NCBI GenBank assembly: GCA_020438295.1
Contig: JAGQUV010000012.1
Coordinates: forward strand, 1 to 46,958
Direction: 5' to 3'
DNA from: Solirubrobacterales bacterium
Lineage (GTDB): Bacteria; Actinomycetota; Thermoleophilia; Solirubrobacterales; 70-9
Length of the DNA: 46,958 bases
The position numbers were made by a program, and so were the translations under genes. Within the stretch, counting starts at the first letter, position 1. Every line of letters starts with the position of its first letter. This document shows positions 24,784-33,658 of this stretch, one piece after another. The notes beneath the pieces are model-generated. The model ran no database searches and had not been told where the DNA came from. It worked only from the letters and a program-made list of their open reading frames with translations.

Positions 24784-26460
24784 CACGCAGCGCCGCCTGG
24801 CGCGCTCGAGCAGGACCGCACGCAACCACCTGATCGTCACGGTCGGGCTGGGCCTGGCGACGACACTGCTGATCATCGCGCAGGCCACCCTGCTGGCCAA
24901 GGTGATCGCCGGGGTCTTCCTCGGTGGCGACGACCTGGCCGACGTCGCCGGGCTGCTCGGCTGGCTGGTGGCGATCTCGGTCGCCCGAGGACTGGTCGGT
25001 GCCGGGTTCGAGTCCAGCGGCCGGTTCGGCGCCTCGAAGGTGATGGCCGAGCTGAGGTCCCGGCTGGCCGAGCACCTGCTGCTGAGCAGGCCGGGAGGAC
25101 TGCAGCGGGAAAGCTCCGGCGAGCTGGTCACCTCGGCGGTCGACGGGGTCGAGGCGCTCGAGAACTACTTCGCCCGCTACCAGCCACAGCTGGTGCTGGC
25201 GGTCACGGTCCCGGTCGCGATCCTGGTCTGGGTGGTGCCGTACGACTGGAAAGCGGCTGCGATCCTGGGGGTGACCGCGCCGCTGATCCCGCTGTTCATG
25301 ATCCTGATCGGCCGGCTGACCGAGAACCGCACCCGGGACCGCTGGCAGCTGATGTCACGGCTCAGCGCCCACTTCGTCGACATAGTCGGCGGCCTCGAGA
25401 CGCTCCGGGCCAACGGTCGCGCCGGTTCCCAGGCCGATTCGATCGCCCGGGTCGGCGAGCAGTACCGGCGGGAGACGATGGGGGTTCTGCGGATCGGGTT
25501 CCTCTCGGCCCTGGTCCTCGAGCTGCTGGCGATGGTGGCGGTGGCGATGGTGGCGGTGACCATCGGGGTCCAGCTGGCCGGCGGGCACATGACCCTGGTG
25601 GCCGGCCTGACCATCCTGCTGCTGGCCCCGGAGTTCTACATGCCGCTACGCCAGCTCGGGAACCAGTTCCATGCCAGCGTCGACGGCATGGCGGCGGCCG
25701 AGCGGGTGTTCGAGGTGCTCGACCAGCCGGCCTCGGTCGAGGCTCCGCCGGCCCCGTCACCGGCGCCCGATCCGGCCCGGGGCCCGATCGAGTTCAGCCG
25801 GGTCGGGTTCGGATACGAAGGCCGGGCCACGCTCTTCACCGATCTCGACCTGGTCATCGAGCCGGGCGAGACGGTCGCCATGGTGGGGCCGAGCGGGGGT
25901 GGCAAGAGCACCCTGATCTCGTTGCTGCTGCGGACGGCCGAACCGGCCGGCGGCGCGATCAGCTGCGACGGGGTCGACCTGTCCGAGGTCGACCCCCGGG
26001 CCTGGCGCCGCCGGTTGACCTGGGTTCCCCAACGACCGACCATCTTCGCCGGGACGGTGGCCGAGAACCTGCGGCTGTTCGATCCGGATGCGGAAACGGA
26101 AGCGCTGCGCGAAGCGGTCCGCATGACCGGCCTCGAGCAACTGGTCGAGCAGCTTCCGGACGGGCTCTCGACCGTGGTCGGTGAGGGCGGCCGGGGGCTG
26201 TCGGTCGGGCAGTGCCAGAGGATCGCCGTAGCCCGTGCCCTGCTCAGCCCCGCGCCGCTGGTCGTGTTCGACGAACCGACCGCCCACCTCGACGGTGAGA
26301 CCGAGCGCAGGGTGGTCGCCGCGCTCGACCGGCTCACCGCCGGGCGGACCGCGCTGGTCGTCTCGCACCGGGACCGCCCGGTGCTTTCGGCCGACCGGGT
26401 CCTGCGGCTCCGCGACGGTTCGCTGAGCGAGGTCCGGCCCGATCTGAAAGGGGCAACGGC

Positions 26461-28170
26461 GTGATCGCCGCCAGGCTGGGCCGGACCGCGATCGGCCGAG
26501 CGGCCCTGGAGACGAGGAGCCGGTGGAAGACCTTTGCGCTGTCGGTGGTGCTGGGCGCCGCCACCGTGCTGGCCGCCGTGGGGCTGCTCACCGCGTCCGG
26601 CTACCTGATCAGCCGGGCGGCCGAGAGGCCGGAGATCCTGTCGCTCACGGTGGCGATCGTGGCGGTGCGTTTCTTCGGTATCTCGAGGGCCCTGCTGCGC
26701 TACGGCGAAAGGCTCGCCTCGCACGACCTGGCCTTCCGGACTCTCACCGATCTGCGCAGCAGGTTCTTCGACCGGCTCGTCCCGCTGGTCCCCGGTGGCA
26801 TCGACCAGGCCCGCAAAGGCGACCTGCTCAGCCGATTCGTCGGCGACGTCGATCGCCTCCAGGACCTGTACCTGCGCGGGCTGGCACCGCCGCTGATCGC
26901 GATCGTCTCCAGCCTCGTTTGCGTGGCGATCGCCGCGGTGATACTCCCGGTGGCCGGCCTGGCCCTGGCCGTGATGCTGCTGCTCGGCGCGATCGCCTCA
27001 CCGGCGCTGACCCGATGGGCGAGCCGGACGGCCGGCCGCAGGCAGGCAGCGGCCAGGTCCGGACTCTCGGTCGATCTCCTGGAGATCGCCAACGGCGGGG
27101 CCGAGATCGCGGTTGCCGGCCGCGAGGACGACTGGCTCGAGCGGGTCGACGGCTCGAACCGGGAGGTGGCCCGCCTGCAGCGGCGGGACGCCGTCAACGG
27201 CGGCCTGGCAGTGGGCCTGACCACCTTCCTTTCGGTCGCCGCCGCGGTCGCGGTCACCGCGGCCGCGATCCCGGCTGTCGCCGACGGACAGGTGAACGGC
27301 GTGCTGCTGGCCGCGCTGGCCCTGCTCGCGATGGCTTCGTTCGAGGCGATATTGCCGCTCGGCCAGGCCGCGGCCGGCATCGACGCCTGCGGCGAAGCCG
27401 CCTCGCGACTGGAGGAGATCACCGGCCGTCGCCCTCCGGTGGCCGAACCGGCCGCGCCGCAGCCGCTCCCCCCGGGCGGGGTGCTCAGGTTTGAGCGGGT
27501 CGGCTTCTCCTACGGTTCCGGGGCGGCGGACCGGTCGGATGGTGCCGCGCCGGTGCTGGCCGACCTGGATTTCGAGTTCGGCCAGGGGGAAGCGGTGGCC
27601 CTGACCGGCCCCAGCGGCATCGGCAAGAGCACGCTGGCCGAGCTGATGGTCCGTTTCCGCGATCCGACCGCGGGCCGCATAACGCTCGGTGGGGTCGACC
27701 TACGCGAGTTCGACGGGGCAGCGCTACGGGAGGCCGTAAGGCTGGCGCCCCAGGACGCCTACCTGTTCGACTCGACGATCAGACAGAACGTGGCGATCGG
27801 GCGCGCCGGGGTGGACGGAGAGCGCATCGTCGCGGCACTCGGCGAGGCCGGGCTCGAGGACTGGATCAACGAGCTGCCCGACGGGATCGATACTTTCGTC
27901 GGCGAGGGTGGCGCCCGGGTGTCCGGTGGCCAGCGTCAGCGGATCGCGGCCGCCAGGGTCTTCATCTCGCGGGCGAGGTTCCTGGTCTTCGACGAGCCGA
28001 CCGCCCACATCGATCCCGATGGAGCGGCGGCGCTGGAGCGACGGCTGGCCGGCCGGGCCGGCTCCGGTTGCGGCGTACTAGTGGTTACCCACGAGATCTC
28101 CGACCCGGGCAATTTCGACCGGGTGCTTGAACTCGACCGGGGTGTGGTGCGGGAGCTTCGCCCGGGCTGA
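26461..28170 (+). CDS. cydC: ABC transporter CydC, cytochrome bd assembly
   Basis: 569 residues from GTG, overlapping cydD by four bases (GTGA). The membrane domain begins with the CydC-typical GLLTASGYLISRAAERPEIL near 45-64 and RYGERLASHD at 100-109. The ATPase domain has Walker A GPSGIGKST, signature VSGGQRQR and Walker B FLVFDEPTAHID. It forms the CydDC heterodimer. The A-B-D-C order with tight overlaps indicates one operon of about 5.9 kb starting at cydA. The following GH3-family gene has its own promoter. Confidence 0.94.
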   Translation: MIAARLGRTAIGRAALETRSRWKTFALSVVLGAATVLAAVGLLTASGYLISRAAERPEILSLTVAIVAVRFFGISRALLRYGERLASHDLAFRTLTDLRSRFFDRLVPLVPGGIDQARKGDLLSRFVGDVDRLQDLYLRGLAPPLIAIVSSLVCVAIAAVILPVAGLALAVMLLLGAIASPALTRWASRTAGRRQAAARSGLSVDLLEIANGGAEIAVAGREDDWLERVDGSNREVARLQRRDAVNGGLAVGLTTFLSVAAAVAVTAAAIPAVADGQVNGVLLAALALLAMASFEAILPLGQAAAGIDACGEAASRLEEITGRRPPVAEPAAPQPLPPGGVLRFERVGFSYGSGAADRSDGAAPVLADLDFEFGQGEAVALTGPSGIGKSTLAELMVRFRDPTAGRITLGGVDLREFDGAALREAVRLAPQDAYLFDSTIRQNVAIGRAGVDGERIVAALGEAGLEDWINELPDGIDTFVGEGGARVSGGQRQRIAAARVFISRARFLVFDEPTAHIDPDGAAALERRLAGRAGSGCGVLVVTHEISDPGNFDRVLELDRGVVRELRPG

Positions 28171-28188
28171 CCGGGACGGGCACCGCCC

Positions 28189-28194
28189 TATGAT
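28189..28194 (+). promoter_or_regulatory. -10 box (TATGAT) of the GH3-family gene
   Basis: TATGAT ends six bases before GTG 28201. It lies in the 30-base gap after cydC, so the gene need not depend on the cyd operon. Confidence 0.45.
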
Positions 28195-28200
28195 CGGGAT

Positions 28201-29466
28201 GTGCCGAAGGCCGGTGACAGGTCCGAGAACCGGAACGCGGACCCGGGCCCGGGGGACCGGTTCCCTGCCGGCCGCGCCCGGTCGAGGCGCCGGGTCCGGC
28301 GGTCCCGGATCACGGTGGCCGCGATCGGCCTGCTGGCCGGCCTCGCGCTGATCGCCGGCCTGATCGCCGGTTCGGGTTCGAACGGGTTCCCGTTCCTCCC
28401 GGCCGACGAGAGCGACGGCGGGCCGGCCGCCGGAGGTCCAGGCGGCGGAGCGGCAGCGGTCGTGGCGCCCGGGAACGAACTGCCCCGGGGCCTGCTGGCC
28501 GGACAGCGCATCGTGGCCGGTTTCGAAGGGACCTCGGTTCCGGCGCCTCTGGGCAAAGCGATCAGGCGCGGCAGGATCGGCGGAGTGATCCTGTTCGCCG
28601 ACAACCTCGGTTCGCGAGCGGCAATCCGCTCGCTCACCGCCCGACTTCAGCAGATCGGGCGCCCGCCGGCCCTCCGCGACTATCCGCTCGCGATCATGAC
28701 CGACCAGGAGGGTGGGCTGGTGAGGCGACTTTCCGGTGCTCCGGAGGCCTCGGCGGCGACCATCGGCCGGCGCGGCCCTGCGTATTCGCGCCGACAGGGA
28801 CGGCGGACCGGGCGGAACCTGGCCGATGCCGGCATCAACATCGACCTGGCCCCGGTCCTCGACGTCGCCCGGCCCGGCGGGGAAATCGCCGAGACGTACC
28901 GTGGGTTCGGTGACACCGCCGACCGGGTGGAGCGTACGGCGGTGCCGTTCGCCCAGGGGCTGCAGAGCACCGGGACGGCGGCCGCGGCACAGCACTTTCC
29001 CGGCCTCGGCTCGGCCTCGTTGAGCACCGACGAAGCCGCGTACAGGATCGAGCTACCGAAACGGGAGATCCGCCGGATCGACCAGAGGCCGTACGAGGCC
29101 TTCATCGACAGCGGCGGGAAGCTGGTGATGGTGAGCAACGCCATCTATCCGGCGTTCGGGCCGAATCCGGCCGCCTTCGAGCAAGCGATCGTCACCGGCG
29201 AGCTGCGCCGACGGCTCGGTTTTCGCGGGGTGGCGATCACCGACGCGCTGGGGACGGTCGCCGCCCGCAGCTATGGAGGTCCCGAACGGGTCGCGGTCGC
29301 CGCCGCCCGGGCCGGCTCCGACCTGCTGCTGTTCCCCGACTACGGAGAGGCACTGAGCGCCGAACGGGCCCTGGCCGAACGGTTCCGCTCCGGTCGACTC
29401 GAGCGAAAGGCGTTCCGCAGGTCGGTCAGCCGGATCCTCCGCCTGCGGTCCGGCCTGAGGCGCTAG
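28201..29466 (+). CDS. Membrane-anchored glycoside hydrolase family 3 protein (NagZ/LpqI-like)
   Basis: 421 residues from GTG. One N-terminal membrane helix at about 37-57, a Gly-rich linker, then a GH3 (beta/alpha)8 domain from about 92. NagZ-type enzymes remove N-acetylglucosamine from peptidoglycan fragments. Seen: GGVILFADN, TDQEGGLVRR (167-176), the QHFPG motif (264-268; usually KHFPG) and Asp348 in ITDALG as likely nucleophile. The Asp-Ser-His dyad that supplies the general acid in NagZ reads S-T-D-E here, so the acid-base residue is uncertain. Convergent with the crotonase gene; the ends overlap by four bases. Confidence 0.85.
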   Translation: MPKAGDRSENRNADPGPGDRFPAGRARSRRRVRRSRITVAAIGLLAGLALIAGLIAGSGSNGFPFLPADESDGGPAAGGPGGGAAAVVAPGNELPRGLLAGQRIVAGFEGTSVPAPLGKAIRRGRIGGVILFADNLGSRAAIRSLTARLQQIGRPPALRDYPLAIMTDQEGGLVRRLSGAPEASAATIGRRGPAYSRRQGRRTGRNLADAGINIDLAPVLDVARPGGEIAETYRGFGDTADRVERTAVPFAQGLQSTGTAAAAQHFPGLGSASLSTDEAAYRIELPKREIRRIDQRPYEAFIDSGGKLVMVSNAIYPAFGPNPAAFEQAIVTGELRRRLGFRGVAITDALGTVAARSYGGPERVAVAAARAGSDLLLFPDYGEALSAERALAERFRSGRLERKAFRRSVSRILRLRSGLRR

Positions 29467-30317
29467 CGTCCGGTCCAGCGGGGCTTGCGCTTCTCGCCGA
29501 ACGCGGTGATCCCCTCGAGGAAGTCGTCGGAGACGAAGCAGGACTGCCGGAGCTCGACCAGCTCCTCCTCCTGCTCTGCGCTGAGCAGCGGGTTGGCCAC
29601 GATCGTGGCGATCGCCCGCTTGTTGCCGCTGGTCGAAAGCGGCGCGTTGGCGGCGATCGTTCGGGCGAGCTCGATCGATTCCGGCCCGATCTCGGCGTCC
29701 GGGACGACCCGGTTCACCAGGTTGATCGCCTCGGCCCGGGTCGCATCGATGTTGTCCCCTGTAAAGAACAGCTCCCGGGTGCGGGGCGCCCCGACCGTCT
29801 CGATGAACCGGGCCAGCCCGGTGTGGCCATAGATCAGGCCGAGCTTGGCCGGCGGCATGCCGAGTTTGGCGCCGGCCGCGCAGATCCTGAGGTCGCAGGT
29901 GATCGCCAGCTCCAGGCCCCCGCCCATGCAGTGCCCGTTCAGCGCCGCCACGGTCGGCCACGGGTAGGCGTCGAGCGCCTCGAGCGCGGCTGTGAACGGG
30001 TGTGCCACCAGGGCTTCTGCGTCGCGCTCGAAGCTCTCGTCGGCGATCGAGCCGATGTCGTACCCGGCCGAGAAGACGGGATCGGCTCCGGTGATGACCA
30101 GGCAGCGGACCTCGATCCCGCGGTCGAGCCTCGGCAGGGTCGAGCTGATCGCATCCAGGACTTCGTGGTCGAGCGCGTTCCTCTTGCCCGGGTTGGAGAT
30201 GGTCAGCCGGGCGACCGCCTCGGCCGGGAAATCGACCAGCAGCTTGTCGGTGCCGGTCTCGATCGCCTCGGCCGCGGTCGGCCCCTCGCCGTTCGACCCC
30301 GGATCAACCCCGCTCAT
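29463..30317 (-). CDS. Enoyl-CoA hydratase/isomerase (crotonase) family protein
   Basis: 284 residues. The crotonase oxyanion-hole segments FSAGYDIGSI and GHCMGGGLELAITCD are clear, and the C-terminus ends in the typical FGEKRKPRWTGR. The first catalytic glutamate (GLELA) is present, but the second, normally in a PE-x-x-LG motif, is replaced (MPPAKLGLIYG), so simple hydration is doubtful; decarboxylase or isomerase activity is possible. An N-terminal extension of about 25 residues precedes the fold. It follows the biotin carrier gene by 20 bases on the same strand, so the two are co-transcribed. Confidence 0.9.
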   Translation of the reverse strand: MSGVDPGSNGEGPTAAEAIETGTDKLLVDFPAEAVARLTISNPGKRNALDHEVLDAISSTLPRLDRGIEVRCLVITGADPVFSAGYDIGSIADESFERDAEALVAHPFTAALEALDAYPWPTVAALNGHCMGGGLELAITCDLRICAAGAKLGMPPAKLGLIYGHTGLARFIETVGAPRTRELFFTGDNIDATRAEAINLVNRVVPDAEIGPESIELARTIAANAPLSTSGNKRAIATIVANPLLSAEQEEELVELRQSCFVSDDFLEGITAFGEKRKPRWTGR

Positions 30318-30337
30318 GGCCAGATTCCGCCCAGCTA

Positions 30338-30550
30338 CTACTCGAGGATGATGAGGACGTCGCCCTCGTTGACCGAATCACCTTCGGCGCACTTGATTTC
30401 CTTGACTACGCCGTCATCCTCCGACTCGACCGGGATCTCCATCTTCATCGACTCGAGGATTATCACCTCGTCGTCCTCGCTGACCGTGTCCCCGACCTCG
30501 ACCTCGATCTTCCAGACATTTCCCGTGATGTGAGCTTCGATGTTCGGCAT
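30338..30550 (-). CDS. Biotin carboxyl carrier protein, minimal single-domain form
   Basis: 70 residues, consisting only of the biotinyl domain: a flattened beta-barrel with the acceptor Lys36 in ESMKME. Two glycine-containing turns (EVGDTV, AEGDSV) flank the symmetrical halves. Such stand-alone carriers serve acyl-CoA carboxylases. No biotin carboxylase is in the window; a carboxyltransferase beta subunit is at 40588. Highly acidic. TAAAGT at 30560-30565 precedes the ATG by nine bases, starting the two-gene unit with the crotonase. Confidence 0.93.
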   Translation of the reverse strand: MPNIEAHITGNVWKIEVEVGDTVSEDDEVIILESMKMEIPVESEDDGVVKEIKCAEGDSVNEGDVLIILE

Positions 30551-30559
30551 AGGTCAGGG

Positions 30560-30565
30560 ACTTTA
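30560..30565 (-). promoter_or_regulatory. -10 box (TAAAGT) of the biotin carrier/crotonase unit
   Basis: Reads TAAAGT on the minus strand, nine bases before the ATG at 30550. Confidence 0.4.
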
Positions 30566-30641
30566 TTCCAACCGGAGCCCGCCGAGCGGTCCGAGTCCCG
30601 CTCCCTGGGCGCCCGCCCGGCTTCGCCGCTGGGAACGCCGG

Positions 30642-30647
30642 TAGGGT
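30642..30647 (+). promoter_or_regulatory. -10 box (TAGGGT) of the glycosyltransferase/glycerol kinase unit
   Basis: TAGGGT ends nine bases before ATG 30657; no ribosome-binding site intervenes. Confidence 0.4.
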
Positions 30648-30656
30648 CAGATCCGG

Positions 30657-31370
30657 ATGGCTTCCGGTGGAGACAGCGGAGCGGGCGCGGCCGACAGCGA
30701 GAAGCTGGCCGTCCTCGTGGCCGCCCGCAACGAGGCGGACGTGATCGGGGACACGCTCGAGTCACTCAGGCTGGCCTTTCCCGGTGCCTCGTTCTGGGTC
30801 GCCGACGACGCCTCGGGTGACGGCACGGGGGACATCGCGATGGCTGCCGGCGCCCAGCTGGTCCGGCGGGGCCGAAGCCACGGCAAGGGCGGCAACATGA
30901 CCGCCTGTGCCGAAGCGATGCTGAGCGCCGCCGAGGATCCGGACACGGTCCTGCTCTGCGACGCCGACCTGGGCAGCTCAGCCGGGCAGCTCGGCCGGCT
31001 GGTCGAGGCGGTGGAATCGGATGAGTGTGACCTGGCCGTGGCCACGTTCGCAAAGAGGGTCGGCGGGGGCTTCGGGATCGCGCTGCGGTTTTCCGGCTGG
31101 GTGATCCGCAAGCGGTGTGGCGCCACGCCGGCGGCGCCGATCTCGGGGCAACGGGCGATGGGGATCGAGGTCCTGCGGGCGGTGCTGCCGTTCGCCCCGA
31201 ACTACGGGATGGAGACCGGGATGACCATCGATGCGGTCCGGGCCGGCTACCGGCTGCGCGAGTACGAGCTCGAGCTCGCCCACCGGGCCACCGGGCGCAC
31301 GATCGGCGGCTTCATCCACCGCTTCCGCCAGCTGGTCGACTTCGCCCGGGTCTACATCACGAGACGATGA
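30657..31370 (+). CDS. Glycosyltransferase family 2 protein
   Basis: 237 residues, GT-A fold. The nucleotide-sugar site shows as VLVAARNEADVIGDTLESL (about 18-36) and VADDASGDGT; the metal-binding DxD is LLCDADLGSS near residue 102. No membrane segment is predicted, so it acts at the inner face on a soluble or lipid acceptor. Its ATGA overlap with the glycerol kinase gene means translational coupling, which suggests a glycerol-containing acceptor such as a glycolipid; that is inference. The sugar donor cannot be read from sequence. Confidence 0.87.
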   Translation: MASGGDSGAGAADSEKLAVLVAARNEADVIGDTLESLRLAFPGASFWVADDASGDGTGDIAMAAGAQLVRRGRSHGKGGNMTACAEAMLSAAEDPDTVLLCDADLGSSAGQLGRLVEAVESDECDLAVATFAKRVGGGFGIALRFSGWVIRKRCGATPAAPISGQRAMGIEVLRAVLPFAPNYGMETGMTIDAVRAGYRLREYELELAHRATGRTIGGFIHRFRQLVDFARVYITRR

Positions 31371-32818
31371 TTCTGGCGATCGATCAGGGAACCACCGGCT
31401 CGACCTCGTTCGTCTTCGACGACACGGGAAGAGTGGTGGGACGGGGTTACGCCGAGTTCGGCCAGCACTTCCCGAACCCGGGCTGGGTCGAGCACGACGC
31501 CGCTGAGATCTGGGACGTGACCCGAACCGTCGCCCGCAGGGCGCTGGCCGGAGCCGGAGTCGACGGCCGCCAGCTCGACGCGATCGGCATCACCAACCAG
31601 CGCGAGACCGTGGTCGGTTGGGATCCGGCCTCCGGCCGTCCGATCCACCACGCGCTGGTCTGGCAGGACCGCCGCGGCGCCGGACGCTGCGACCAGCTCA
31701 AAGCGGCGGGCCACGAGCCACTGGTCCGCGAGCGGACCGGCCTGGTGCTGGATCCGTACTTCTCGGCGACCAAGATCGAGTGGCTGCTGGACAACGTCGA
31801 ACGAGCCGCCGGGGCGAAATTCGGCACGGTCGATTCCTGGCTTGCCTACAAACTCTGCGGCGAGCACGTGACCGACCTCTCGAACGCGGCCCGTACGATG
31901 CTGTTCGACATCGGGAAGCGACGGTGGGACCCGGAACTGTGCGAGCTGTTCGGCGTCGACCCCGGGTCACTGCCGACCGCCCTGCCCTCGGCGGGGCTGT
32001 TCGGGACCACGACCGAGTTTGGCGGAGAGGTCCCGGTGACCGGGATCGCCGGCGACCAGCAGGCGGCGCTTTTCGGACAGGCATGCGACCGGCCCGGCGC
32101 GGCCAAGAACACTTACGGCACCGGGAGCTTCGTCCTGCTCAACGCCGGCACCGGCCTGCCCAACCCGGACCCGGGGCTGCTGGCCACGATCGCCTGGGGG
32201 ATCGGCGACCAGGTCACCTATGCCCTCGAGGCCTCGATATTCGTCACCGGGGCGGCGGTCCAGTGGCTGCGCGACGGCCTCGGGATCATCGAGAGCGCGG
32301 CCGAGACCGAGGCGCTCGCCGCCTCGCTGGACGGCAACGACGGCGTCTACTTCGTCCCGGCGCTGACCGGGCTGGGCTCACCCTGGTGGGACCCGTACGC
32401 GCGGGGGACGGTGGTCGGCCTGACCAGGGGCAGTGGCCGGGCCCACCTCGCCCGGGCCGCACTGGAGGCGATCGCCTACCAGACCGTCGACGCGGTCAGG
32501 GCCCAGGAGGAGTCGACCGGCCGGCGGCTGGAAGCGCTCAAGGCCGACGGCGGCGCGGTGGCCAACCGCTGGCTGATGCAGTTCCAGGCCGACCTGCTCG
32601 GCGTTCCGGTGGTCGTCCCCCAGATCCCCGAGACCACCGCGCTCGGGGCCGCCTATCTGGCCGGGATCGGAGCCGGGGTCTGGCAGCGCGACGAGATCCC
32701 CGGCATGTGGGAGGCGAGCCGGACCTACGAGCCGAAGATGGACCGCGACCGGGCGGCCGAGCTGCTCGACCAGTGGCACCGGGCGCTCGAGCGCTCCCGC
32801 GGCTGGGTCCGCGAATGA
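31367..32818 (+). CDS. glpK: Glycerol kinase
   Basis: 483 residues from ATG 31367. Phosphorylates glycerol to sn-glycerol 3-phosphate with ATP. Family marks: AIDQGTTGSTSFVFD at the N-terminus, ITNQRET near 65-71, HALVWQDRR near 86-94 (substrate-binding Arg/Trp), GIAGDQQAALFGQ and GTGSFVLLNAG for ATP. Length is slightly below the usual 495-505. It overlaps the glycosyltransferase by four bases and precedes plsC by 50, so glycerol activation, acylation and sugar transfer genes lie together. No glpF or glpD is present. Confidence 0.93.
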   Translation: MILAIDQGTTGSTSFVFDDTGRVVGRGYAEFGQHFPNPGWVEHDAAEIWDVTRTVARRALAGAGVDGRQLDAIGITNQRETVVGWDPASGRPIHHALVWQDRRGAGRCDQLKAAGHEPLVRERTGLVLDPYFSATKIEWLLDNVERAAGAKFGTVDSWLAYKLCGEHVTDLSNAARTMLFDIGKRRWDPELCELFGVDPGSLPTALPSAGLFGTTTEFGGEVPVTGIAGDQQAALFGQACDRPGAAKNTYGTGSFVLLNAGTGLPNPDPGLLATIAWGIGDQVTYALEASIFVTGAAVQWLRDGLGIIESAAETEALAASLDGNDGVYFVPALTGLGSPWWDPYARGTVVGLTRGSGRAHLARAALEAIAYQTVDAVRAQEESTGRRLEALKADGGAVANRWLMQFQADLLGVPVVVPQIPETTALGAAYLAGIGAGVWQRDEIPGMWEASRTYEPKMDRDRAAELLDQWHRALERSRGWVRE

Positions 32819-32868
32819 CCGGGCCGGTCGGCGAGTAACCGGGCGCCACCGGCGGGGTTGTTCGGCTG

Positions 32869-33636
32869 ATGGCCGACATCAAGCCGCAGGTCTACAAGGA
32901 CACCCGTCCCGCCGAGTATTTCGACCAGTTCCACGAGCGCGCCCGGACCAGGGATCCCGACGCGATCTACGAGGTCGTCCGAGCCGCGCTCACCCCGGTG
33001 GCGATGGGGCTCTACCGGACCCGCGCGATCGGGACCGGGAACGTACCGTCGGAAGGCCCGGTACTGCTGGCCCCGAACCACTTCAGCCAGATGGACCACT
33101 TCTTCGCCGGCGTCTACCTGCGCCGGAAGATCCGGTTCATGGCCAAGTCACAGCTGTTCGGCCCGCCCGGGCTGACCTGGATCTACCGCCACGGCGGGGT
33201 CTTTCCGATCCGGCGCGGCCACGCCGACATCGAGGCGTTCAGGACGGTCGAAGCGATTTTCGAGCGCGGTGGGGCGGTACTGGTATACGCCGAGGGCGGC
33301 CGCTCGCGGTCCGGCGGGCTCGGCCGGCCCCGGCCCGGGATCGGCAAGATCGCGCTCGAGTCCGGGGTCCCGGTGGTGCCGATCGCCATTCACGGCTCCG
33401 GTTCGGTGCGCAAGTGGAAGAAGCTGGCCTTTCCCAAGGTAACGGTCCAGTACGGCGAGCCGATCACCTTCCCGGTCGACCCCAGGCCCGACCGCAAGCA
33501 GCAGATGGCGGCTTCGAACACCATCTTCGACCAGGTCAAGTCGATGTACGCGGCGCTCGAAGAAAAGGGCCGCCGGGCGGTCAAGCGGGACCTCGGGGAG
33601 CAGCCGTCGGCCGCGGCCGAGCCGTCGCCCCGATAG
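32869..33636 (+). CDS. plsC: 1-acyl-sn-glycerol-3-phosphate acyltransferase family (PlsC-like)
   Basis: 255 residues. Acyltransferases of this family add a second acyl chain to lysophosphatidate. The catalytic NHFSQMD (His71, Asp76; H-x4-D) and the glycerol-phosphate-binding EGGRSRSG (142-149) are seen, as is the third block VPVVPIAIHGS. Peripheral inner-membrane protein; no strong membrane helix. The last 25 residues are a basic then Ala/Pro tail. Acyl specificity is not evident. Likely co-transcribed with glpK; convergent with the metallo-hydrolase gene 23 bases away. Confidence 0.9.
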   Translation: MADIKPQVYKDTRPAEYFDQFHERARTRDPDAIYEVVRAALTPVAMGLYRTRAIGTGNVPSEGPVLLAPNHFSQMDHFFAGVYLRRKIRFMAKSQLFGPPGLTWIYRHGGVFPIRRGHADIEAFRTVEAIFERGGAVLVYAEGGRSRSGGLGRPRPGIGKIALESGVPVVPIAIHGSGSVRKWKKLAFPKVTVQYGEPITFPVDPRPDRKQQMAASNTIFDQVKSMYAALEEKGRRAVKRDLGEQPSAAAEPSPR

Positions 33637-33658
33637 CGGGGCCGGGGCCGGCCCGGGT

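Noticed and set aside
26181..26230. Apparent defect in the CydD ABC signature (LSVGQ instead of LSGGQ)
   Set aside because: Valine at this position is normal for CydD proteins, including E. coli.
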